Assembly (NCBI GenBank): GCA_002471015.1
Contig: DKPB01000095.1
Location: forward strand, 28,212-92,211
DNA: 64,000 nucleotides
Source of the DNA: Stenotrophomonas sp. UBA7346
Lineage (GTDB): Bacteria > Pseudomonadota > Gammaproteobacteria > Xanthomonadales > Xanthomonadaceae
Reading direction: 5' to 3'
This document shows, piece after piece, positions 56,490 to 64,000 of the stretch. Position 1 is the first letter of the stretch. Each line of letters starts with the position of its first letter. The position numbers were made by a program, and so were the translations under genes. The notes under the pieces were generated by a model that worked only from the letters and a program-made list of their open reading frames with translations, was not told where the DNA came from and made no database searches.

Positions 56490-57557
56490 ATGAACAAAGC
56501 CATCCGTTATGCCTCGGTGGATGCCCTGCGTGGCATCACCGTGGCGGCCATGCTGCTGGTCAACAATCCAGGCAGCTGGAGCCACGTGTACGCACCGCTG
56601 TTGCATTCGGAGTGGCATGGCTGCACGCCGACCGATCTGGTGTTCCCGTTCTTCCTGGTGATCGTTGGCGTGTCCATCGCGCTGGGCGTGGTGCCGCGGG
56701 TGGAGCAGGGCGCTGACCGTCGTGCGTTGACACGCACGGTATTGATCCGCGCCGCACGCATCCTGGGTCTGGGGTTGCTGCTGCACTTCCTGGCCTGGTG
56801 GTGGCTGGATCTGCCGCACTACCGGCCCTGGGGCGTGTTGCAACGCATTGGGCTGTGTTTTGCGTTTGCCGGCATGGCTGCCATCTGGCTGAAGCCGAAG
56901 GCGCAGACCTTGTGCCTTGGCGTGCTGGTGGTGGGCTATGCGGCACTACTGGCTGCTGGCGGTTCGATCGAGCCCTGGCTCAATGTCGACAGCCGCGTGG
57001 ATACCCGGCTGTTTGGCGCGCTGCTCTACCAATACGATCCGGCAACCGGCCATGGCCATGATCCGGAAGGCTTGATGTCCACTTTGGGCGCACTGGCCTC
57101 GACCTTGCTGGGCCTGCGCGCGGGTGCCTTGTTGCGGCAACGGCCGTGGCGATTGCTGCCGGTGGCGGTGCTGTTGCTGCTGGTGGGGGGTATCTGGGCG
57201 CAGTGGTTGCCCTTGAACAAGAACCTGTGGACGCCATCCTATGTGCTGTGGACCGGCGGCTGGGCATTTGCTGGCCTTTGGATGGCACACATCCTGATCG
57301 ATTGCCGGCAATGGCCGGCGCTGGGCCGCCGCTTTGGTGTCAACGCGATCACTGCCTATGCCGGCTCCTCGGCGATGGTGCTGGCGATGATGGCCACCGG
57401 CAGTTGGGGCTGGCTGTGGGAACACCTGTTCAATCGCTGGCTGAGCCCGCTGGCGGGCGCACAGTTCGCCTCGCTGGTGATGGCGCTGAGCTTCGTCGCG
57501 CTGTGGTGGTTGCCGATGGCGTGGATGGACCGTCGCAAGATCTACCTCAAGATCTGA
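56490..57557 (+). CDS. nagX: NagX, HGSNAT-like integral membrane protein (DUF5009/DUF1624)
   Basis: The protein has 355 residues and about ten transmembrane helices. The N-terminal SVDALRGITVAAMLLVNNPG and HGCTPTDLVFPFFLVIVGVS are the signatures shared with heparan-alpha-glucosaminide N-acetyltransferase. The human enzyme acetylates terminal glucosamine across the lysosomal membrane. A bacterial counterpart could acetylate glucosamine units entering from partly deacetylated chitin, but this is inference. NagX is a recurrent member of proteobacterial GlcNAc regulons and here ends the nagP operon. Confidence 0.85.
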   Translation: MNKAIRYASVDALRGITVAAMLLVNNPGSWSHVYAPLLHSEWHGCTPTDLVFPFFLVIVGVSIALGVVPRVEQGADRRALTRTVLIRAARILGLGLLLHFLAWWWLDLPHYRPWGVLQRIGLCFAFAGMAAIWLKPKAQTLCLGVLVVGYAALLAAGGSIEPWLNVDSRVDTRLFGALLYQYDPATGHGHDPEGLMSTLGALASTLLGLRAGALLRQRPWRLLPVAVLLLLVGGIWAQWLPLNKNLWTPSYVLWTGGWAFAGLWMAHILIDCRQWPALGRRFGVNAITAYAGSSAMVLAMMATGSWGWLWEHLFNRWLSPLAGAQFASLVMALSFVALWWLPMAWMDRRKIYLKI

Positions 57558-57574
57558 GGTGGCCAGTCACAGGC

Positions 57575-57696
57575 GTGTGGGAGCGGCGTAAGCCGCGAAA
57601 CCGACAATGCCGAGATCATCGGTAGATTGGGCAATTGCATTCGGCGTGCGTTGCTGTTGCATTACCCGCTTCGCGGCTTACGCCGCTCCTACAACA
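57575..57696. repeat. inverted pair of GGAGCGGCGTAAGCC REP units
   Basis: GTGGGAGCGGCGTAAGCCGC (57575-57600) and its inverted partner ending CGCCGCTCCTAC (57668-57695) flank 70 bases between nagX and cca, which converge here. The same unit type occurs at 1499-1598. The pair can form a long hairpin and may serve as the bidirectional terminator. Confidence 0.8.
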
Positions 57697-57723
57697 TCCA
57701 ACGGCTGCAACAGCGGCGGGCAA

Positions 57724-58944
57724 TCAGCGCGCAGCACTGATTGCCTTGATGCGTGCCTTCTTCAAGGCCTCGCCAATGGCCGGGCCTTGCAGGCCTTCGG
57801 TGGCGATATCGCGGGCATTGATCGCCAGCGCCGCTGCATGCAGGCGCTCCAGGGTGGCCCGTTGCGGGTAGTCGCTGTTTTCGAAACCGAGCCGACCGCG
57901 CTTGTCGCATTCGCAGACCAGGGCCAGCTGCGCAATGCGCTCGGGACGGCGGAAGCCATCGCAGCGCTGGATCAGCTCCAGCACGGTGGCATCGCGCAAC
58001 TCGTCGATGCGGTGCACGTTGAGGTGCTCGCGGCAGACCGCTTCGGCCAACAGCCGGTGGTCGAGCGGAATCTTCAAGCGGTCGCAGAGCGTGGCCAGAG
58101 GCTTCAGGCCGCGCTGCTCATGCATGATGTGGCGGGGCAGTTCATCGGCCGGCGTCAGTGCCTTGCCAAGATCGTGGGTGAGGGCAGCGAAGCCGATCAG
58201 GTCATCGCCTGGCGCCAGTTGTGCGGCCATGTCGCTGACCATTTCCTGGTGCACGCCGGTATCCACTTCCGGGTGGAACTCGGCGCGTTGCGGTATGCCA
58301 TAGAGCGCGTCGACCTCCGGCAGGATCACCGCCAGCGCGCCGGTATCGTGCAGGCAACGCAGGAACGCCGAGGGCTTTTTCATCGTCAGACTGCGCCGCA
58401 GTTCCTGCCAGATGCGCTCGGGTACCAGTGCATCCAGTTCGCCGCTGGCGGCCATTTCGCGCATCAGCGTTGCCGTTTCTGGCGCCAGGGTAAAACCCAG
58501 GGGCGCGAAGCGCGCCATGAAGCGCGCCGCACGCAGTACACGCAGCGGATCTTCAACAAAGGCCGGGCCCACATGGCGCAGCACGCGTTGCTCGATGTCG
58601 CGCACGCCGCCCCAGGGGTCGACCAGCTCGCCGGTTTCCTCATCACGGGCGATGGCGTTGATGGTGAAGTCGCGGCGCTGCAGGTCTTCTTCCAACGTCA
58701 CAGAAGGATCGGCATCGACCACGAAGCCGCGGTAGCCACGGCCGGATTTGCGCTCGGTGCGCGCCAGTGCATGTTCCTCACCGGTATGTGGATGCAGGAA
58801 CACCGGGAAATCCTTGCCTACGGCCTTGAAGCCATCGGCTTCCATCTGCGCCTGGGTAGCGCCCACCACCACCCAGTCACGGTCACCGGGTTGCAGGCCA
58901 AGCAGGGAATCGCGGACAGCGCCGCCGACGAGATAGGTTTTCAT
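57724..58944 (-). CDS. cca: multifunctional CCA tRNA nucleotidyltransferase
   Basis: It adds or repairs the 3'-CCA of tRNAs. The protein has 406 residues from the ATG at 58944; the longer in-frame version runs into REP DNA. Class II nucleotidyltransferase motifs are YLVGGAVRDSLL, GDRDWVVVGA (catalytic carboxylates), RRDFTINAIA and LRVLRAARFMAR. A C-terminal HD domain (AALTHDLGKAL) gives the bacterial enzyme phosphatase and phosphodiesterase activity. It is flanked on both sides by REP elements. Confidence 0.95.
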   Translation of the reverse strand: MKTYLVGGAVRDSLLGLQPGDRDWVVVGATQAQMEADGFKAVGKDFPVFLHPHTGEEHALARTERKSGRGYRGFVVDADPSVTLEEDLQRRDFTINAIARDEETGELVDPWGGVRDIEQRVLRHVGPAFVEDPLRVLRAARFMARFAPLGFTLAPETATLMREMAASGELDALVPERIWQELRRSLTMKKPSAFLRCLHDTGALAVILPEVDALYGIPQRAEFHPEVDTGVHQEMVSDMAAQLAPGDDLIGFAALTHDLGKALTPADELPRHIMHEQRGLKPLATLCDRLKIPLDHRLLAEAVCREHLNVHRIDELRDATVLELIQRCDGFRRPERIAQLALVCECDKRGRLGFENSDYPQRATLERLHAAALAINARDIATEGLQGPAIGEALKKARIKAISAAR

Positions 58945-58977
58945 GCAGGCATGATAAGTCGGATGGGGTAGGGCACA

Positions 58978-59143
58978 TGTAGCGCCGAGCCATGCTCGGC
59001 AGGGGCTTTCCCAGCGAAGAGCTGCCCTCACCCCAACCCCTCTCCCGCTGCGCAGGAGAGGGGCTAAGGCGGTAGGGCCGAGCCATGCTCGGCAGGGGGC
59101 ACTACCGTTGACGCCTCAGCCGAGCATGGCTCGGCACTACAGG
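58978..59143. repeat. SMAG units and a CCTCTCCCGC repeat between slt and cca
   Basis: The region holds a GTAG-headed GCCGAGC palindrome (58978-59007) and a CACCCCAACCCCTCTCCCGC unit with partner GGAGAGGGG (about 59028-59058). An inverted pair of SMAG elements follows (59071-59099 and 59118-59143), ending three bases before the slt stop codon. The region has no gene. Confidence 0.85.
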
Positions 59144-59145
59144 TG

Positions 59146-61092
59146 CTATTGCGCTTGCTGGCAACTGAAGGCCTTGCGCGCGCCTTGGGTCTTGCCAACC
59201 ATGCGGTCGCTCAGGGTCAGCGCGTTGCCGTTGAGGCGCCAGTCGTAGATCACACTGAAGGCCAGCACGCGGGCCACGTACTCGCGGGTTTCCTTGTAGC
59301 TGATCGTCTCGATCCAGAAATCCGGATCGTAATTCGGACGCTGGGTCTGCCAGCGGGCAGTCGGCGTCGGGCCGGCGTTGTAGGCGGCGATGGTGACGTA
59401 GGGCAGGCCGTTGTACTTGTCCATCAACTGGCGCAGATAGGCGGTACCGATGGCGATGTTGGTGTCCGAGTCATACAGGCTGGACGCACCGCCATAGCCG
59501 CTCAAACCAATGCTCTTGGCCACGCTGGCGCCGGTGGCCGGCAGCACCTGCATCAGGCCCATGGCGTTGGCCGGCGAGCGGGCATTGGGATTGAAGATGC
59601 TCTCGGCGCGGATTTCGGCCGCAATCCAGGCCGGGTCCAGCGCATTGCGCGTGGCTTCGCGGCGGATCGTGTCGTCGTGGTGCAGCGGGAAGCGCAGGTT
59701 GTACAGACGCATTTCCTGTGGGCCCTTCAAGGCGAACACGGCGCGATCAAACCAACCGTTGTTGCTGGCGACCTCGACCGCGAGGCGGCGCTGGCTGTCG
59801 TCGAAACGGGTCAGGGCATCGGCCCATTCGCGTGCGGCCCAGCTGGGGTGCTCGATCTTGAACAATTCGATGGCACGCACCAGCGCCGGGTCGCGGGCGA
59901 CGCTGGCCTTGGCGGCGGCGCTGTCACCGGGGTTCCAGGGGCACAAGGTGTAGGCCTGCTTGAGCTTGTCAGCGGCCAGGAAGCCATGGAAGGTGGGTTC
60001 GGTGGCCGCAGCGCGGTAGAGCGCGGTGGCCTCGGCGGTTCTGCCGGTCTTTTCCAGCAGGCGCCCTTCGAACCAGCGCCAGCGCGAATCGTTGCGTTGG
60101 CTGGCCGGCATCTTGCGGATGGCGCTCAGTGCCGCCGGCCAATCGCCGCGTGCCATCGCCTCGCGGGTGCGCCATTCGTGCAGGCGTTCGTCATAGGCCG
60201 ACTCGGGCACGGCGGCCAGGCGCCGGGCGGAATCGGGCAGGTAGGAGGCCACCGTCCACAGTGCGATTTCGTACAGCACCTGGCCCTGCTGCGCGGGGCT
60301 CAGGGCCAGTGCCTGGGTGTATTGCGGCAGCTGCAGTTCGGCAGCACCGGGGTCGGCCTTGGCCAGTTTCTGCAGGCCATCGACGGCAATGCGGCGGCTG
60401 CGATCATTCTTCGGCCAGTTCAGGGCGCGCGCATCGGGCTTGTCGACGAAGGCGGCGTAGTCGTTGGCCTGGGCCAACTCCGCCGCCGGCAGTCCGCGCG
60501 CGGCCGCGCGCATCACCGCGGCCTGTTGGGCGTCGGCGGCAGCGTCAATGCGCTCCCAGCGCAGTGCCGGCGACAGGCCGCCACGGCTGGCCAGTACCGC
60601 GAACACCGGGTCGCAGCCATCGGGCAGGGATTTGCCGGCGCTGCGCCACAGGGCCTGTGCGTCGCTGGTCCATTGCGCATCGGCCTTGCCGGTGGCCTGG
60701 CGTGCGTTGAGTTCGGCGCACTTCAGCCCGGCATCGGCGCCTGGCTTGTAATTGGCCAGCAGGGTCGGCCAGTCCTGGCGGCGGGCCAGGGCGGGCAACC
60801 AGGTGGCACGGAAGGTCTCGGCCACGGCCTGGCCCTGGTAGCGCTTGAGGAAGTCCTGCGCCTGGGCGGTGGGCAAGGTGTCGATGTTGCGGCGCAGGGC
60901 GCTGAACTCCAGCCACCCATACAGCGGGTGGTTGCGCAGTGGGGCGGCGGCGCTGGCATCGAACTGACCGCGCTCGGCGTTGTCGATGGCAGTACGCATC
61001 GCGGTGCGCTGCGCGTCCAGGTTCTGGGCGCAAGTGCTGGCGCTGAGCAGCGCGGCAGCGGCGGCCAATGGCAGCAGGAGAAATTTGTTCAT
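59146..61092 (-). CDS. slt: soluble lytic murein transglycosylase Slt
   Basis: This is a 648-residue periplasmic enzyme. A signal peptide (MNKFLLLPLAAAAALLSASTCAQ) is followed by a long alpha-superhelical U-shaped domain to about residue 470. The C-terminal lysozyme-like domain has Glu497 as catalytic acid in IRAESIFNPNARS, then AMGLMQVLPAT and YVTIAAYNAGP. It cleaves glycan strands exolytically to 1,6-anhydro-muropeptides. The length and architecture match Slt70. The gene stands alone, with REP elements after it. Confidence 0.94.
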   Translation of the reverse strand: MNKFLLLPLAAAAALLSASTCAQNLDAQRTAMRTAIDNAERGQFDASAAAPLRNHPLYGWLEFSALRRNIDTLPTAQAQDFLKRYQGQAVAETFRATWLPALARRQDWPTLLANYKPGADAGLKCAELNARQATGKADAQWTSDAQALWRSAGKSLPDGCDPVFAVLASRGGLSPALRWERIDAAADAQQAAVMRAAARGLPAAELAQANDYAAFVDKPDARALNWPKNDRSRRIAVDGLQKLAKADPGAAELQLPQYTQALALSPAQQGQVLYEIALWTVASYLPDSARRLAAVPESAYDERLHEWRTREAMARGDWPAALSAIRKMPASQRNDSRWRWFEGRLLEKTGRTAEATALYRAAATEPTFHGFLAADKLKQAYTLCPWNPGDSAAAKASVARDPALVRAIELFKIEHPSWAAREWADALTRFDDSQRRLAVEVASNNGWFDRAVFALKGPQEMRLYNLRFPLHHDDTIRREATRNALDPAWIAAEIRAESIFNPNARSPANAMGLMQVLPATGASVAKSIGLSGYGGASSLYDSDTNIAIGTAYLRQLMDKYNGLPYVTIAAYNAGPTPTARWQTQRPNYDPDFWIETISYKETREYVARVLAFSVIYDWRLNGNALTLSDRMVGKTQGARKAFSCQQAQ

Positions 61093-61275
61093 GGCCGAAG
61101 GATAACGGCCATCGCGTCAACGGCCGAGCAGCAGCCCAACCCGCACATGAACGGGCGCGTGCCTTGACCGAGCATCAACGAAAGCTGAACACACCCGCGC
61201 GACCGGGCTGGAAACCGGGCAGGTCAGGCGTAGCGTCGGCATTGAGGCAAGCGGCCTCATCCTGGGGGAACTGGA

Positions 61276-61686
61276 ATGGCATTCAGTGCAGCAGGAAACA
61301 GCGGACGTCCCTTGGCCGATATCAACGTCACACCGCTGGTGGACGTGATGCTGGTGTTGTTGATCATCTTCATCGTGACCGCGCCGATGGTCGCGGTGCC
61401 GATACCGGTGGACCTGCCCCAGCGCAGCGAGAAGGTACTGCCGCGTGTCGAGCCACCACCACCGATCGAGCTGCGGGTGGATGCGGCCGACCAGCTTTAC
61501 TGGAATGGCGAGGTGCTGGCGATAACTGATCTGCAGGCACGCTTGCAGGCCCAGGCTGAGCTGCATGCCGGCAACCAGCCCGAACTGCGCATCGATGCGT
61601 CCCCCGATGCGCAATACCAGGTGATGGCCAAGGTGCTGGCCGCCGCCAACAACGCCAGGATGCAGCGGATCGCCTTCATCCAGTAA
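61276..61686 (+). CDS. exbD: ExbD/TolR family biopolymer transport protein (orphan)
   Basis: The protein has 136 residues. A short cytosolic N-terminus with DINVTPLVDVMLVLLIIF includes the conserved TM Asp that carries protons in ExbD. One helix (about 21-38) is followed by a periplasmic domain (IELRVDAADQLYWNGE ... LRIDASPDAQYQVMAKV). GGGGGA precedes the ATG. ExbD works with ExbB to energise TonB; no exbB or tonB lies nearby, so its partners are encoded elsewhere. The chitin-locus receptors 4-25 kb away need such a motor, but the distance argues against a dedicated link. Confidence 0.9.
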   Translation: MAFSAAGNSGRPLADINVTPLVDVMLVLLIIFIVTAPMVAVPIPVDLPQRSEKVLPRVEPPPPIELRVDAADQLYWNGEVLAITDLQARLQAQAELHAGNQPELRIDASPDAQYQVMAKVLAAANNARMQRIAFIQ

Positions 61687-61802
61687 GGCGTGCATGCGCC
61701 GGTATCAGCCCCTCGCGATGGGGCTGATACCGGGGCACAGGCTGAGCACTTGGCGTGCTGCCGGTGCGGGCGTTGGCCTGCTTGGCCGAATACACTAGCG
61801 CC

Positions 61803-62681
61803 ATGCAAAACTCCCGATTCGCATCGCTGCTGCCGGTGCTGCCGGTGCTGGCGGTGCTCGGCTCGGTGACGTCTTTGTCGATCGGCACTTCCTATGCCAA
61901 AAACCTGTTCCCGCTGATTGGGGCGCAAGGCACCAGCGCACTGCGCGTGGGCTTTTCGGCCCTGTTCCTGCTGCTGTTGTGGCGGCCCTGGCGCTGGCAT
62001 ACCAGCCGTGCCGACGGCGCGGCGATCCTGCGCTACGGCCTGACGCTGGGGCTGATGAACCTGCTGTTCTACATGGCGTTGCGCACGATCCCGTTCGGTA
62101 TCGCAGTGGCCATCGAGTTCACCGGTCCGTTGGCAGTGGCGATGTTCTCCTCGCGGCGGCCGATCGATTTTGTCTGGGTAGGCTGCGCGTTGACCGGACT
62201 GGTGCTGCTGTTGCCGCTTGATGGCGGCCAGGCGCTGGACCCGGTGGGAGTGCTCTACGCACTGGGCGCCGCGCTGTGCTGGGCGTTGTACATCATCTTC
62301 GGCAAGCGTGCCGGGCATCTGCATGCCGGCCACAGTGTCTCGCTGGGCCTGCTGGCGGCGTCGCTGGTGGTGGTGCCGGTGGGCGTGGTCCATGCCGGTG
62401 CGGCACTGCTGGAGCCGAAGATCCTGTTGGCAGGCTTCATGGTGGCGGTGGTGTCCAGCGCCATCCCGATGTCGCTGGAGATGATGGCGCTCAAGCGCCT
62501 GCCCAAGGAAACCTTCGGCATCCTGATCAGCATGGAGCCAGCCGTGGCGGCGTTATGGGCGCTGCTGTTGCTGCATGAGCATCTGAGTGGCCTGCAGTGG
62601 CTGGCCATCGGCTGTACGGTGGTGGCATCGGTGGGCAGCACCCTCACTGCACGGCGGCGACCGCCACCGGCTGCCGGCTGA
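61803..62681 (+). CDS. rhtA: EamA/RhtA-type transporter (threonine/homoserine exporter-like)
   Basis: The protein has 292 residues, against 295 for E. coli RhtA, with ten transmembrane helices in two EamA halves. RhtA-like stretches include SIGTSYAKNLFPLIGAQGTSALRV, MALRTIPFGIAVAIEFTGPL, CWALYIIFGKRAG and SSAIPMSLEMMALKRLP; the last carries the family KRLP. The ATG at 61803 gives the family N-terminus. Substrate assignment (Thr/homoserine) is from similarity only. Confidence 0.85.
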   Translation: MQNSRFASLLPVLPVLAVLGSVTSLSIGTSYAKNLFPLIGAQGTSALRVGFSALFLLLLWRPWRWHTSRADGAAILRYGLTLGLMNLLFYMALRTIPFGIAVAIEFTGPLAVAMFSSRRPIDFVWVGCALTGLVLLLPLDGGQALDPVGVLYALGAALCWALYIIFGKRAGHLHAGHSVSLGLLAASLVVVPVGVVHAGAALLEPKILLAGFMVAVVSSAIPMSLEMMALKRLPKETFGILISMEPAVAALWALLLLHEHLSGLQWLAIGCTVVASVGSTLTARRRPPPAAG

Positions 62682-62689
62682 AGCGGCGC

Positions 62690-63454
62690 TCAGCGCAGGC
62701 TGTTGGCCGGCACCTGTACTTCCATTTCCACCGCCAGATGGTCCGAATGCGCAGCGGCGACGGCGCGCGTATCCAGCATTTTCATGGTGTCGGAAATCAG
62801 GATGTGGTCGATGGCGCGGTCCGGGCCCCAGCTGGGAAAGGTCGGCACCAGGCAACTGGGCGGCTGCAGCCGGGTCTTGTGGTACAGCACGCGCATCTCA
62901 GGGCGATCTGCCTTGCAGTTGAAGTCGCCCATCAAGACTGCATTGGGGTAGTCGGCCAGCACATCGGAGATGAAGTCCAGCTGTGACAGACGCGAGCCGG
63001 TGCCCAGCGACAGATGTGCAACGGCCACCGTCAGGCCTTCCTTGCCATCGCCATAGCGGGCTACCAGCAGGCCACGGCCACCAATACGGCCGGGCAGGGC
63101 GTGGTCCTGCACCTCTACCGGTTCCAGGCGGCTGAGCAGGCCATTGGCACTGGAGGCCACCCCGCCCATGCGGCGGTTGGGCTGGTGGGCCCAGTAATTG
63201 AAGCCGGCGCGTTCGGCCAGGTAATGGGTCTGGTTGGTGAAGCCCGAGCGCAGGCTGCCCGGGTCGGCTTCCTGCAGGCCGACAATGTCGCGGCCGCTGG
63301 CCAACTTGGCAATGGCATCCAGGCTGGAGCGCTTCTGCCCGGCGGGCAGCGCGTGCGACCAGCTACGGGTGACGTAGTCGCTGTAGCGGCGGGTGCTGGA
63401 GCCGGCCTGGATGTTGGCGGTCAGCAGACGCAGGGTTTGGCTGTGCGATTTCAC
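62690..63454 (-). CDS. endonuclease/exonuclease/phosphatase family protein
   Basis: The protein has 254 residues from a GTG start. The EEP fold motifs are LTANIQAG (Asn), VGLQEADPG (metal-binding Glu), MGDFNCKAD (catalytic Asp-Asn), DRAIDHILIS and the final SDHLAVEMEV (catalytic His). There is no signal peptide. Family members cleave nucleic acids or phosphoesters; the substrate cannot be read. It is convergent with rhtA (8-base gap) and 44 bases downstream of dsbA, separated by a terminator. Confidence 0.88.
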   Translation of the reverse strand: MKSHSQTLRLLTANIQAGSSTRRYSDYVTRSWSHALPAGQKRSSLDAIAKLASGRDIVGLQEADPGSLRSGFTNQTHYLAERAGFNYWAHQPNRRMGGVASSANGLLSRLEPVEVQDHALPGRIGGRGLLVARYGDGKEGLTVAVAHLSLGTGSRLSQLDFISDVLADYPNAVLMGDFNCKADRPEMRVLYHKTRLQPPSCLVPTFPSWGPDRAIDHILISDTMKMLDTRAVAAAHSDHLAVEMEVQVPANSLR

Positions 63455-63466
63455 GGCGGGTCAAAC

Positions 63467-63494
63467 TCAAGGGCCTCGTTACCGAGGCCCTTGA
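63467..63494 (-). terminator. rho-independent-like terminator after dsbA
   Basis: A perfect 12-bp stem (TCAAGGGCCTCG / CGAGGCCCTTGA) with loop TTAC lies five bases past the dsbA stop. The downstream T-run on the minus strand is short (GTTTGAC), so termination may be moderate. Confidence 0.75.
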
Positions 63495-63498
63495 TACC

Positions 63499-64000
63499 TC
63501 ACTTGGCGTTTGCGGCGCGTTCGCGCGCGATCAGGTGGTCGGCAATGCGCAGCATGTCGTCATAGCTCTGGCCCTTGACCAGGTACTTGCCATTGACGAT
63601 CAGCGACGGCGTGCCGGTGATCTTGCTGCGCTGGGCGAACTGCTTGGCGCGGTTGACCTTGGCGGCCACGGCGAAGCTGCCCATGGTGTCGGCGAAGGTC
63701 TTGCCGTTGACGCCGTGCTTGGCGTAGAAGCCGGCGATGTCGTCCACCGAATCCTGGCCACGCTCGCCCTTCAGGGTCTGCTCGATGTGGATGGCTGCGT
63801 ACAGCGCGTCGTGGGTCTTTTCCTGCACGCCGAGGGTTTCTGCGGCATAGAAGGCGCGGGCGTAGTTGTCCCAGACGCCGCCGAACACGGCCGGCACGTA
63901 GACGAAGTTCACGTCAGCCGGCAGGCCGGCCTTCCACGAGCTGACCTGCGGCTGGAAGCGGGCGCAGGCCGGGCAGACATAGCCGAAGATTTCGGCCACT
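63499..64000 (-). CDS. dsbA: thiol:disulfide interchange protein DsbA, 5' truncated by window edge
   Basis: About 166 residues are present; the N-terminus and signal peptide lie beyond base 64000, and the in-frame GTG near the edge is an internal Val. The redox motif CPAC (GYVCPACARF) differs from the CPHC of E. coli DsbA. The helical insertion domain follows, and the cis-Pro loop is TGTPSLIVNGKY. It would introduce disulfides in the periplasm. CPAC might shift the redox potential. A cytochrome-associated DsbA/ScsC-like subtype cannot be excluded. Confidence 0.88.
   Translation of the reverse strand, partial: VAEIFGYVCPACARFQPQVSSWKAGLPADVNFVYVPAVFGGVWDNYARAFYAAETLGVQEKTHDALYAAIHIEQTLKGERGQDSVDDIAGFYAKHGVNGKTFADTMGSFAVAAKVNRAKQFAQRSKITGTPSLIVNGKYLVKGQSYDDMLRIADHLIARERAANAK

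Overview
This is a GC-rich gammaproteobacterial chromosome segment, most likely Stenotrophomonas (Xanthomonadaceae). Three things point there: the gene families and their order, the abundant short palindromes that begin with GTAG and contain GCCGAGCCATGCTCGGC (the S. maltophilia SMAG type of REP element), and a GlcNAc-utilisation locus built like that of Xanthomonas. No rRNA, tRNA, CRISPR array, prophage or transposase gene is visible. The window ends inside a dsbA-like gene.

Positions 1-13,170 are core genes. A lipoprotein gene and a HAD phosphatase gene come first, followed by a minus-strand PfkB-family kinase. Then comes the rod-shape and cell-wall elongation cluster mreB-mreC-mreD-mrdA(PBP2)-rodA, continued by mltB-rlpA-dacC. 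Most of these genes overlap by ATGA junctions. In many gammaproteobacteria dacA/C is followed directly by ybeD-lipB-lipA. Here 5.2 kb (13,169-18,398) sits between them. It holds a 583-bp inverted-repeat element with covarying hairpins, an LpxR-like lipid A deacylase gene and two tandem CsgG-like genes. ybeD-lipB-lipA then resume, followed by the protease gene prc.

Positions 22,800-32,600 carry a DUF2242-like lipoprotein, an unrecognised exported protein, a short-form 6-phosphogluconate dehydrogenase and a three-gene phosphorelay cassette (membrane histidine kinase, single-domain response regulator, REC-kinase-REC hybrid). After these come folK, a convergent pteridine reductase, a MidA-type methyltransferase and a VanZ-like protein.

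Positions 32,700-57,560 form a GlcNAc/chito-oligosaccharide utilisation locus. On the minus strand lie three operon-like units: (i) TonB receptor, PQQ-like propeller, GH20 hexosaminidase; (ii) ROK-unlike Glk-family sugar kinase, TonB receptor; (iii) a second kinase, TonB receptor, then a second GH20 enzyme. Divergent on the plus strand is nagP-nagR-nagB-II-nagA-nagX. The logic would be: receptors import oligomers, periplasmic GH20 enzymes cut them, NagP brings GlcNAc across the inner membrane, the kinases phosphorylate it, NagA deacetylates it and NagB-II deaminates it to fructose-6-phosphate. A LacI-type palindrome (TGACAACGATGTCAA) occurs identically in front of both kinase genes, and a related one lies before nagP. 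NagR is the likely ligand.

Positions 57,560-64,000 return to housekeeping genes: cca, slt, an orphan exbD, a RhtA/EamA exporter, an endonuclease/exonuclease/phosphatase-family protein and the truncated dsbA. REP elements decorate several of these gene ends.
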